From contig JAFYUD010000130.1 in NCBI GenBank assembly GCA_017549665.1, positions 1 through 13,549 of the forward strand: 13,549 nucleotides of DNA, read 5' to 3'. A program made the position numbers and the translations under genes. Below the pieces are notes generated by a model that did no database searches, had not been told where the DNA came from, and saw nothing but the letters and a program-made list of their open reading frames with translations. Below, one piece after another: positions 7,425-13,549 of the stretch. Source of the stretch: Clostridia bacterium. Lineage in GTDB: Bacteria > Bacillota_A > Clostridia > Oscillospirales > Acutalibacteraceae. The stretch's first letter is position 1. Each line of letters opens with the position of its first letter.

Positions 7425-8049
7425 TGTCCTGATAGTTGAAGACGATTCAATGGCGAGAAAACTGCTTGAAATTTATATAAATGAGAGTGAAAACTATAAG
7501 CTCGCACAGTCCATTGAAAGTGCAGCTATGGCTGAGTTTTACTGCATAACAAACAAGATTGATATTATCCTTATGGATGTATGCACAGCTATGGATGCAA
7601 ACGGTCTTGAGGCTGCAGAAAAAATAAAAATAAATCATCCCGAAATCAAAATCATAATCATAACAAGTCAGCCCGAGTGCAGTTTTATTGAAAGAGCAAG
7701 GAGTATAGGTGTTGACAGCTTCTGGTATAAGAATGCGAATGCCGAAGAGGTTATCTCCGTGCTTGACAGGACGGTTGCCGGTGAAAATATATATCCCGAT
7801 ACCACCCCGAAGCTTAAATTCGGCAACACTGTCAGCAGTGAGCTTACGGAAAGAGAGCTTGAAGTGCTCCGTGAGCTTACGGGCGGTGAGCCTGATGCCG
7901 TTATTGCCGAAAAACTGCATATGTCTCTTCGTACAGTCAAGGCTCATATCCAGAGTATGCGTGACAAAACAGGCTTCCGCAACAGAACGGAACTTGCCGT
8001 AAGAGCCAGAGAAATCGGACTTGTAATCAACGATAAAAAACCTGAATAA
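7417..8049 (+). CDS. NarL/LuxR-family response regulator
   Basis: The start is ATG 7417, after AAGGAGG (7398-7404); an in-frame ATG at 7378 lies within the kinase gene and would add 13 residues before a normal receiver. The 210-residue protein has a receiver domain with the acidic pocket E8-D9-D10, phospho-acceptor D54 in ILMDV, switch T83 and K105. The C-terminal LuxR-type helix-turn-helix runs over about 140-200 (LTERELEVL, then VIAEKLHMSLRTVKAHIQSMRDK). Phosphorylation by the overlapping kinase gene product should promote dimer binding to DNA. The last gene of the operon, it is followed by a strong terminator. Its likely target is the TGYACT-N2-AGTRCA palindrome found upstream of its own operon and of several neighbouring units. 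The inverted ACT...AGT core agrees with what I recall for VraR of the same family; this link is inferred from position and symmetry. Confidence 0.92.
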   Translation: MLNVLIVEDDSMARKLLEIYINESENYKLAQSIESAAMAEFYCITNKIDIILMDVCTAMDANGLEAAEKIKINHPEIKIIIITSQPECSFIERARSIGVDSFWYKNANAEEVISVLDRTVAGENIYPDTTPKLKFGNTVSSELTERELEVLRELTGGEPDAVIAEKLHMSLRTVKAHIQSMRDKTGFRNRTELAVRAREIGLVINDKKPE

Positions 8050-8058
8050 GCTGCCCGG

Positions 8059-8085
8059 AAGTGCCCTTCGGGGCGCTTTTTTTTT
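8059..8085 (+). terminator. Rho-independent terminator of the sensor-regulator operon
   Basis: AAGTGCCC (8059-8066), loop TTCG, GGGCGCTT (8071-8078) with one G-U pair, followed by a T run to 8085. The last T is also the first base of the next operator, so terminator and promoter abut with no spacer. Confidence 0.92.
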
Positions 8086-8127
8086 GCACTAAAGTACGAT
8101 GTATTAATCAAAAAGAACATTTATAAT
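8085..8127 (+). promoter_or_regulatory. Operator-promoter of the DUF5067-like lipoprotein gene
   Basis: TGCACTAAAGTACG (8085-8098) matches the palindrome with one end base changed. A perfect TATAAT lies at 8122-8127, leaving the characteristic 23-nt gap. The -35 position (ATGTAT) is poor, which suggests activator dependence. The predicted leader is about 48 nt. Confidence 0.72.
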
Positions 8128-8181
8128 GAAAGTGACATATTGTATGTATATGTTGAAAATCTTAAAAAGGAGATTTTAAAA

Positions 8182-9171
8182 ATGAAGAAATTAACAGCAA
8201 TACTTCTCTCACTTGTTATGCTTGTAAGCTTTGCAGCTTGCGGAAATAACAGTAACGATCCCGCCACACCCGATGACGGAAATCAGACAGCAGTTGATAA
8301 TAACAATCAGTCAACAGAAACACCCGTACCCTCAGGACTTGCAACAGGCGAATGGGAAAATAATCTGGGTAAATTTGCTGTAGCTCTTACAGGTGCTGAG
8401 CTTTTCGACGATGAAGACGGTGCCAAGGCTATCCGTGTTTATCTTGATTTCACAAACAAGGCAGACAGCTACACAACAAGTTTTACCGATGAAAAGAATG
8501 ATGTTATTCTTGTTCAGGGTGAAGAAGAGCTTGACGAAACAGATGCACCCTACGGTGAAGATGTTGCAGAATACGGCAACCACAAGAGAAATATCCGCCC
8601 CGGCGTTACAATCCGTTGCATCTATCAGTTTGCTCTTAAAGAAGAAACAGGTACAGTAAAATTCACTCTTACAGCAAAAAATCAGGAAAATCCCGTAATT
8701 ACATACGATTTTGACCTTGCAGCACTTCCCGGTGCACCTGCAGAAGCTTTTGTCGCAAAGGAAATTACAGCTCCCGATTTCAATAACGGTTGGCCCGAAA
8801 GCGGTGCAATCAAGGATTATTATTCAGGTCAGGCACAGCATAACCTTGTAATCAAAAATGCTGAATTTGTTGACGGCGTGAATGATACAAAGCTTATCAG
8901 AGTTTATTACGAATTCACAAACAATAAGGATGAAGCAACAGACCTTTTCGATGCTGTTGACCTTCGTATTTTCCAGGACGGTATACAGCTTGTTGAAGGT
9001 CAGGCAAATGAGCTTTGCGAATCAGACCTTGCATTCTCAAAAGATGTGGAAGCAGGACAGACAGTTACTGTTTCAAATGTCTATATTCTCATTTCAGATT
9101 CACCCGTTGAGGTTGAAGCAAACGATATCTGGGATGACATGGGTATTGCAAAGCAGTTTACAGTAGGATAA
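8182..9171 (+). CDS. Surface lipoprotein with two tandem DUF5067-like domains
   Basis: The start is ATG 8182, nine bases after AAAGGAG (8166-8172); an in-frame ATG at 8140 has no ribosome binding site and would mask the signal peptide. The 329-residue product begins with a lipoprotein signal ending FAAC, with C20 lipidated. An Asn/Asp/Thr-rich linker follows (21-52). Two related domains then lie at about 58-180 and 212-325. Each has the signature strand AIRVYLDFTNKAD (83-95) or LIRVYYEFTNNKDE (238-251), a region naming charged surface loops, and a late strand preceded by a Pro/Gly or Ala-Gly turn (RPGVTIRCIY, EAGQTVTVSN). This pattern matches DUF5067, a domain of exported lipoproteins in Firmicutes whose function is unknown. 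It should sit on the outer face of the membrane. It has its own regulated promoter directly after the regulator operon and is followed by a terminator. Confidence 0.82.
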   Translation: MKKLTAILLSLVMLVSFAACGNNSNDPATPDDGNQTAVDNNNQSTETPVPSGLATGEWENNLGKFAVALTGAELFDDEDGAKAIRVYLDFTNKADSYTTSFTDEKNDVILVQGEEELDETDAPYGEDVAEYGNHKRNIRPGVTIRCIYQFALKEETGTVKFTLTAKNQENPVITYDFDLAALPGAPAEAFVAKEITAPDFNNGWPESGAIKDYYSGQAQHNLVIKNAEFVDGVNDTKLIRVYYEFTNNKDEATDLFDAVDLRIFQDGIQLVEGQANELCESDLAFSKDVEAGQTVTVSNVYILISDSPVEVEANDIWDDMGIAKQFTVG

Positions 9172-9186
9172 TTTTGCACAGAACAC

Positions 9187-9218
9187 AAAAAGACGGTGGA
9201 GAAATCCATCGTCTTTTT
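9187..9218 (+). terminator. Rho-independent terminator of the lipoprotein gene
   Basis: A 14-bp stem, AAAAAGACGGTGGA (9187-9200) with TCCATCGTCTTTTT (9205-9218), is closed by a GAAA tetraloop and contains one G-U pair. It lies 15 nt after the stop codon. Confidence 0.92.
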
Positions 9219-9226
9219 ATTGTTTT

Positions 9227-9290
9227 TGCACTAAAAATGCACATTTCTGCACTAAAGTACAATGCGGATTTATTTTTATTATTATATAAT
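9227..9290 (+). promoter_or_regulatory. Tandem operator and promoter of the dockerin protein gene
   Basis: The consensus operator TGCACTAAAGTACA (9248-9261) is 23 nt from a TATAAT at 9285-9290. A second, less perfect copy (TGCACTAAAAATGC, from 9227) starts exactly 21 bp upstream, two helical turns away. The -10 sits inside a perfect 14-bp palindrome TTATTATATAATAA (9279-9292). The -35 position (ATGCGG) is non-consensus. Confidence 0.78.
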
Positions 9291-9345
9291 AAATTCGGGT
9301 ACATATATTTTTCCCTACTCTTAATTTACAAAGGAGATAAAAACC

Positions 9346-12300
9346 ATGAAAAAGAAAGTTTTAAGCATTCTTTTAACACTTGTTATGCTTATGGGCATTT
9401 TTGCACCCGCAGGCATATTGACTGCAAGTGCAGCAAGTGTCATTGAAGGTACAACAGGTGCGGGTACAGAGGCAGACCCGCTTATCGTTGATGACTATGG
9501 TGAATTACAGGCAGCACTTGCATACGACGGACCTCTTTACATCGTTGCCAAGAGCTTTCCTACCGAAAGACTCAAATTGCTTGATAACGTTGAGACACCT
9601 TTTTTTGAGGTTGTATCAAAGAAGGTTCTTACCCTTAAACAGGATTTTGATGTTGAGTGTCTTGGCGGCAAGAGCAGAAATTTATTCAGCGTTAAAGACG
9701 GTGCTGACTTTACAATGATTGCTGAAAACCGCCAGGATATCAAGTATACATATACAGTGCTTGAGCTTGCAGGTCCTACTGCTAAGGCTACACTCAAAGG
9801 TTCATTAAGATTCAGAACCACTACTGATGACGGAAGCCAGAGCTCTTATGCGCTTGTAGCTCATCAGGGTAATATTCTCCTTGATGGTGCTGATTACTAC
9901 GATGCACCTTTAAGCATCCAGTCAGCAAGCTTTAAGAATAGTGCTGCTGTGTTAAAAAACTGTACAATAAAAAAGGTTGCATTATCAGGCACCGCATTCA
10001 AGCTTTATCCGGGTTCTGTCGGCTATTTTGGTGATAATGAACACGATTTTTACGGAGCTCCTGATTTTGCAACAACAGGTACTGTAAAAGAAGACCTTCG
10101 TGTTGCATGTATAGGCGGCTTCAATGAACAGAGTCCTGCTCTTGAGGGTACGGATGCTACTATTACTGCTCCCGAAGAAAAGGTTATTCTCGGCATGAGC
10201 AAGAAATACAGCTTCAGCACGGCAAGTAATACTGCATGGGCTGAAAAGTTTGTTTATACACCCACAGGCACAATTCAGGTTGTTGACAGTACAAATAATC
10301 TTATTTATTCTGATTCAGACAGCGACAGCGGAACATTTGATAAAAACGTAAATCTTAGTATTGACATTAAGGATATTATCAAAACTCCCGGCAAATACAG
10401 GATCATTGAAATCATCAGACTTACAAGAGACGGAACTGATGCTACAAAATATGTTCATATTTACCCCATTGAGGTTGTTGACTTCAATACATTCCTCGGT
10501 CAGTCTCCTGCTATGCCTGCAGGTGAAACATCATTTTATTTAGGTGAAATTAAAAAGGCTTCCTATCCTGTTACATTCTATGCTCAGCCTCTTTCACAGA
10601 GTATGGTTGACGAAGGCTATAAGTCCATTGCAATTCTTAAGGTTTACCTGAATAATACCGATAACACTTATGTTTACGGTGAAAAGGCTTATTGCGATAA
10701 GGGGCAGAAAATCTCCTATGACCTTAATGAGCTTCCGGCAGGCATCTACAAGCTTGTAGAAACAATCGAGCTTCGTGATAAGAACAATAAGGTAGTTAAG
10801 TCTGCAGAAAATACGTTTGCAATTGACTGGACACCGCAACAGGATATAAAAGAAGTTAATATTACAGCTAACTGGCAGGGAACAATTTCAGCTCCTGTTT
10901 GTACAACAAAGGGTGTTAAAATCCTTAGCTACAGATGGGAAAAATACGACGGCTCCAACTGGAATACCTGCACAGGTACAATTGGCGGCGGAAGATATCG
11001 CTGTATGGTTGAGCTTGCAGCTGAAACAGGTTATAAGCTTGCTTCCGGTTATACCGTAAAAATCGGTGGAATTGCTGCTAAAAAATACAGCGGAAATTTA
11101 TGGTATGTTGCACGTGATATTACAGGATATGTAAATTTTGTTGACATTGAGCATTCCAATGCTCCGGAAGCAGGTGTATATCCCGTATTCGACGGTTATG
11201 ATATCGTTCAGGGTGCAAATACCTCAGTCAAGCTTGTTGAATGGTACAAGTGTGATAAGGACGGCAAAAAGCTCAGCGAACCTCTTACTGCAGAGGATAT
11301 GTTCGAAAAGGATTCTTATTACCGTATTGAGGTTACTGTTGCTCCCGCAACAAACTATGAATTCAAAAACGATGCATCATTCTATATCAATGGTGAAAGT
11401 GTAAATTACAACACCTCTCACGGTAGTGATATCCCCGGCAGCATCACAGGCTATAAGGTATATCACGTTAATGATATTGAGGGAACATTCAAGCTTTATC
11501 TGTATGACGGAAGTCAGACAGGCGCAGCAAAGGATATTATTATCAAGGACGGTCAGTATATTGCTTCAGATTCTGCTACACCTGTAACAACCAAGCCTTC
11601 AGGCGGTTATGCATACTATAAGAATGGTGTTCTGACTTTTGAAGCTTACATCAATACAAAGGCTCATTTTGTATTTGAAGAAGGCAATCTTGATGTTTAT
11701 CTTAAGGGCAGAAACGTAATCGGTGCTATTTGTAACAGTGAACATTTAGGTGAAATCAACGGTCTTAATGCCCGTAAGGGTAATATGACTATTGATGCAG
11801 CCGAAAGGGGCAGTCTTAAAGTTGCAAGTAATCCTCTTGATGCTTACTGCAATATTTATGTAAATACTCTTACCTTCAACAGCGGTAAGGTTACATCATG
11901 CCTTGATAACGGTACTTACGGTTCAGCACTCTATGCTGAAAAGCTCATTATTGCAGACGACTACAAGGCTTATGTTGGTGAAACCAACGACTTCGATGCT
12001 TCCGAAGAATGGAACGGAATCACAGATATCAAGGATTATGAAAACGTATGGCTTGATAAGGATGTATGCAGACACAATTATGTCAAGTATGAAAAATGTG
12101 AGCCTACCTGTAAACAGGAAGGCTGTAAGGAAACATTTGAAATCTGTGAAGAATGTTATCTTATCGTAAAGAAAGAAAACGGTGAAATCCTTACAGGTGA
12201 CGAAGCAACTGAATTCTTCTTTGATGTTGTAATTCCTAAGGGGGACCACGCATACAAGTTTATTGAAAAGCATGATGCAACATGTAATTCAACAGGTGCA

Positions 12301-13275
12301 AAATCATCTTATTGGATTTGCACAGCTTGTAACGGAATGTTTGTAACAGATGCAAAAACACCCATCACATTATCCGAATATTCAAAAAATATCCACCTTC
12401 CCAAGTTAGCACATCAGCTTACAGCTGTTCCTGAAAAAGCTGCTGACTGTGAAAACGACGGTAATATTGCATACTGGGTTTGCGGACGTGACGGCTGCGG
12501 AAAGTACTTCTCAGACGATGCGGCAAACAACGAAATCGGTACAGCAGATGTAGTTGTTCCTGCAACAGGTCATACTGAAGAAGTAATCCCCGGTAAGGCT
12601 GCAACTGAAACAGAAACAGGTCTTACAGCAGGTAAGAAGTGTTCAGAATGTGGCAAGGTTCTTGTTGAGCAGGAAATAATTCCCGTAATCGAAGCAGGTC
12701 ATACACATACATATACTGCTGTTGTAACTGCTCCTACATGTAAGAATAAGGGCTTCACAACTCACACATGTAAATGTGGTGACAGTTACACAGACAGCGA
12801 AACTGAAGTAATTGCTCATACACCCGAGGTTGTCCCCGGTAAGCCTGCAACAAAGACAGAAACAGGTCTTACAGACGGTGAAAAGTGCTCAGTCTGTGGC
12901 ACTGTTACAAAGGAACAGACAGTTATAGACAAGATACCTGAAGATCACAAGCATACCCCCGGTGAATGGGTAGTTATAACTCCTGCTGAAGTCGGTGTTG
13001 AAGGTAAGGAACAGAAGAAGTGTACAGGCTGTAATGCAGTTGTCGAAGAAAGAGTAATTCCTGCCCTTGAAAATCCCGACACAGACATTATGATCGGTGA
13101 TGTAAATAAGGACGGTAAAATTACAGCTGCTGATGCACGCCAGGCACTGAGAATTTCAGCAACTCTCGTAACACCTACAGATTATCAGAAGAAAGCTGCA
13201 GATATGAACGGTGACGGTAAAATTACTGCTGCCGATGCAAGAAAGATTCTCAGAAAATCCGCACAGCTTGAGTGA
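9346..13275 (+). CDS. Large secreted multidomain surface protein with Cys-x2-Cys repeats and C-terminal dockerin
   Basis: ATG 9346 follows AAGGAG (9331-9336) by nine bases. The 1309-residue product has a signal peptide (about 1-30, cleavage near ASAAS). Residues about 31-270 are repetitive beta-rich sequence suggesting a beta-helix. Residues 270-500 are further beta domains. Two related Ig-like units lie at about 500-690 (pattern GxYRCMVELAAETGYKLASG, then YYRIEVTVAPATNYEF). Residues 690-905 resemble a beta-helical carbohydrate-binding module (LDVYLKGRNVIGAI). Residues 908-1247 hold repeated Cys-x2-Cys units (CTACNG, CGRDGCGK, CSECGK, CSVCG, CTGC). A type I dockerin ends the protein: two calcium loops, GDVNKDGKITAADA (from 1251) and DMNGDGKITAADA (from 1286). 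There is no glycoside hydrolase or sortase motif, so it is probably an adhesin or scaffold-attached binding protein held through cohesin. It is transcribed alone, between terminators. Confidence 0.88.
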   Translation: MKKKVLSILLTLVMLMGIFAPAGILTASAASVIEGTTGAGTEADPLIVDDYGELQAALAYDGPLYIVAKSFPTERLKLLDNVETPFFEVVSKKVLTLKQDFDVECLGGKSRNLFSVKDGADFTMIAENRQDIKYTYTVLELAGPTAKATLKGSLRFRTTTDDGSQSSYALVAHQGNILLDGADYYDAPLSIQSASFKNSAAVLKNCTIKKVALSGTAFKLYPGSVGYFGDNEHDFYGAPDFATTGTVKEDLRVACIGGFNEQSPALEGTDATITAPEEKVILGMSKKYSFSTASNTAWAEKFVYTPTGTIQVVDSTNNLIYSDSDSDSGTFDKNVNLSIDIKDIIKTPGKYRIIEIIRLTRDGTDATKYVHIYPIEVVDFNTFLGQSPAMPAGETSFYLGEIKKASYPVTFYAQPLSQSMVDEGYKSIAILKVYLNNTDNTYVYGEKAYCDKGQKISYDLNELPAGIYKLVETIELRDKNNKVVKSAENTFAIDWTPQQDIKEVNITANWQGTISAPVCTTKGVKILSYRWEKYDGSNWNTCTGTIGGGRYRCMVELAAETGYKLASGYTVKIGGIAAKKYSGNLWYVARDITGYVNFVDIEHSNAPEAGVYPVFDGYDIVQGANTSVKLVEWYKCDKDGKKLSEPLTAEDMFEKDSYYRIEVTVAPATNYEFKNDASFYINGESVNYNTSHGSDIPGSITGYKVYHVNDIEGTFKLYLYDGSQTGAAKDIIIKDGQYIASDSATPVTTKPSGGYAYYKNGVLTFEAYINTKAHFVFEEGNLDVYLKGRNVIGAICNSEHLGEINGLNARKGNMTIDAAERGSLKVASNPLDAYCNIYVNTLTFNSGKVTSCLDNGTYGSALYAEKLIIADDYKAYVGETNDFDASEEWNGITDIKDYENVWLDKDVCRHNYVKYEKCEPTCKQEGCKETFEICEECYLIVKKENGEILTGDEATEFFFDVVIPKGDHAYKFIEKHDATCNSTGAKSSYWICTACNGMFVTDAKTPITLSEYSKNIHLPKLAHQLTAVPEKAADCENDGNIAYWVCGRDGCGKYFSDDAANNEIGTADVVVPATGHTEEVIPGKAATETETGLTAGKKCSECGKVLVEQEIIPVIEAGHTHTYTAVVTAPTCKNKGFTTHTCKCGDSYTDSETEVIAHTPEVVPGKPATKTETGLTDGEKCSVCGTVTKEQTVIDKIPEDHKHTPGEWVVITPAEVGVEGKEQKKCTGCNAVVEERVIPALENPDTDIMIGDVNKDGKITAADARQALRISATLVTPTDYQKKAADMNGDGKITAADARKILRKSAQLE
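12583..12660 (+). repeat. Coding repeat unit 1 in the Cys-x2-Cys region
   Basis: It encodes VIPGKAATETETGLTAGKKC followed by SECGKV. It recurs 246 bp downstream at 12829-12906 as VVPGKPATKTETGLTDGEKC followed by SVCGTV. The bases are clearly related too, pointing to internal duplication of an 82-residue period. Confidence 0.85.
12829..12906 (+). repeat. Coding repeat unit 2 in the Cys-x2-Cys region
   Basis: It is the partner of the unit at 12583-12660, in the same frame and exactly 246 bp (82 codons) downstream. Both keep the Cys-x2-Cys-Gly pair. Confidence 0.85.
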
Positions 13276-13319
13276 TATAATAAAATCTGTAAATATAGGA
13301 TAATTTTGCACAGAACACA

Positions 13320-13349
13320 AAAAAACGGCAGAGAAATCTGCCGTTTTTT
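13320..13349 (+). terminator. Rho-independent terminator of the dockerin protein gene
   Basis: AAAAAACGGCAGA (13320-13332) pairs with TCTGCCGTTTTTT (13337-13349) around a GAAA tetraloop. Relative to the copy at 9187 the stem bases differ on both arms, so that pairing is kept. Confidence 0.92.
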
Positions 13350-13357
13350 ATCATTTT

Positions 13358-13400
13358 TGCACTAAAGTACAATGTGTATTTATTTTTATTATTATATAAT
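13358..13400 (+). promoter_or_regulatory. Operator-promoter of the SPFH-type protein gene
   Basis: The consensus operator TGCACTAAAGTACA (13358-13371) lies 23 nt before TATAAT (13395-13400). The -35 position (ATGTGT) is poor. The predicted leader is about 63 nt. Confidence 0.75.
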
Positions 13401-13469
13401 AATTGTGGGTAGTTATAAAAATCTTCCCGTGAATATAATTAAAGGGATAAACCGAAAGGAGAAATAAAT

Positions 13470-13549
13470 ATGGGACTTATTAAAGCCGGTATAGGCGCAA
13501 TAGGCGGCGTTCTTGCCGATCAGTGGAAAGAGTTTTTTACCTGCGATTC
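13470..13549 (+). CDS. Partial N-terminus of a probable SPFH/'virion core'-type protein
   Basis: ATG 13470 is preceded by GAAAGGAG (13454-13461). Only 26 complete codons are visible before the window ends. The start, MGLIKAGIGAIGG followed by VLADQWKEFFTCDS, strongly recalls the conserved N-terminus of Clostridia/Bacilli SPFH-domain proteins annotated as 'virion core protein' homologues (YdjI-like), which continue into an SPFH domain and often a C-terminal zinc ribbon. In B. subtilis the YdjI-type protein is linked to PspA-type membrane stress functions. Its placement under the shared operator would add a membrane-associated scaffold to the regulon. The call rests on about 26 residues recalled from memory. 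Confidence 0.6.
   Translation, partial: MGLIKAGIGAIGGVLADQWKEFFTCD

Larger units (their letters stand above)
9164..9292 (+). repeat. Direct repeat copy 1: terminator-operator-promoter block
   Basis: This block, beginning TAGGATAATTTTGCACAGAA and ending at the A/T-rich -10 region, recurs at 13296-13402. It overlaps the last codons of the lipoprotein gene. The right part (9248-9292) matches copy 2 (13358-13402) at 43 of 45 positions. Copy 1 carries an extra 21 bp containing a second operator-like sequence. Confidence 0.85.
13296..13402 (+). repeat. Direct repeat copy 2: terminator-operator-promoter block
   Basis: This is the counterpart of 9164-9292. Here the leading TAGGATAA lies 20 nt beyond the dockerin gene's stop codon instead of forming the end of a gene, which suggests that it was copied together with the tail of a lipoprotein gene. 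It lacks the extra 21-bp operator copy. Confidence 0.85.

Noticed and set aside
9174..9186. TTGCACAGAACACA after the lipoprotein gene (and again near 13305) as another operator.
   Set aside because: Only the left half-site matches, there is no symmetric partner, and the nearest -10 is not at the expected distance; it is better seen as part of the direct repeat.
12070..13080. The Cys-x2-Cys repeats as a CRISPR-like or tandem DNA repeat array.
   Set aside because: The repeats are coding, diverged and keep the reading frame, consistent with repeated protein domains.

Overview
The window looks like chromosomal DNA of a low-GC Gram-positive anaerobe of the Clostridia, most like Ruminococcus/Eubacterium/Oscillospiraceae relatives. 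The reasons are strong AAGGAGG-type ribosome binding sites, A/T-rich spacers with Rho-independent terminators, lipobox signal peptides, a C-terminal type I dockerin and Clostridia-type surface repeats. The genus is an inference from protein style, not a measured result.

Layout. Positions 1-315 are the 3' end of a probable endonuclease/exonuclease/phosphatase-family gene, followed by a terminator and a decayed reading frame (404-659). Positions 704-3328 encode a DEAH-box superfamily 2 helicase-like ATPase that unexpectedly carries a transmembrane hairpin. A small cysteine-rich protein (3409-3750) follows, then a bidirectional terminator and a leftward lipoprotein gene (3799-4332). Divergent from that lipoprotein is a three-gene signalling operon (4478-8049): a 7TM sensor that has lost its phospho-acceptor histidine, a HisKA_3-type histidine kinase, and a NarL/LuxR-type response regulator. 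Downstream come a lipoprotein with two DUF5067-like domains (8182-9171), a 1309-residue secreted multidomain protein with a dockerin (9346-13275), and the start of an SPFH/'virion core'-type protein (13470 to the window end).

The main discovery is a shared promoter architecture. The palindrome TGYACT-N2-AGTRCA (best form TGCACTAAAGTACA) lies in front of six transcription units in this window. In five of the six promoters exactly 23 nt separate it from a TATAAT-like -10 box, and none of these promoters has a recognisable -35 box. The operator centre falls near -42.5, the position used by LuxR-type activators that replace a -35 element. One copy lies between the divergent lipoprotein gene and the signalling operon and is correctly spaced for both. 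The simplest model is that the response regulator at 7417-8049 activates its own operon, the lipoproteins, the dockerin surface protein, the SPFH protein and perhaps the small Cys protein. That would make a local, self-contained, envelope-directed regulon with a three-component sensor, reminiscent of LiaFSR/VraTSR.

The dockerin gene is also flanked by two diverged direct copies of a terminator-operator-promoter block of roughly 110-130 bp. The copies show compensatory changes in the terminator stem, suggesting that transcription units here are gained or lost as promoter-bounded cassettes.
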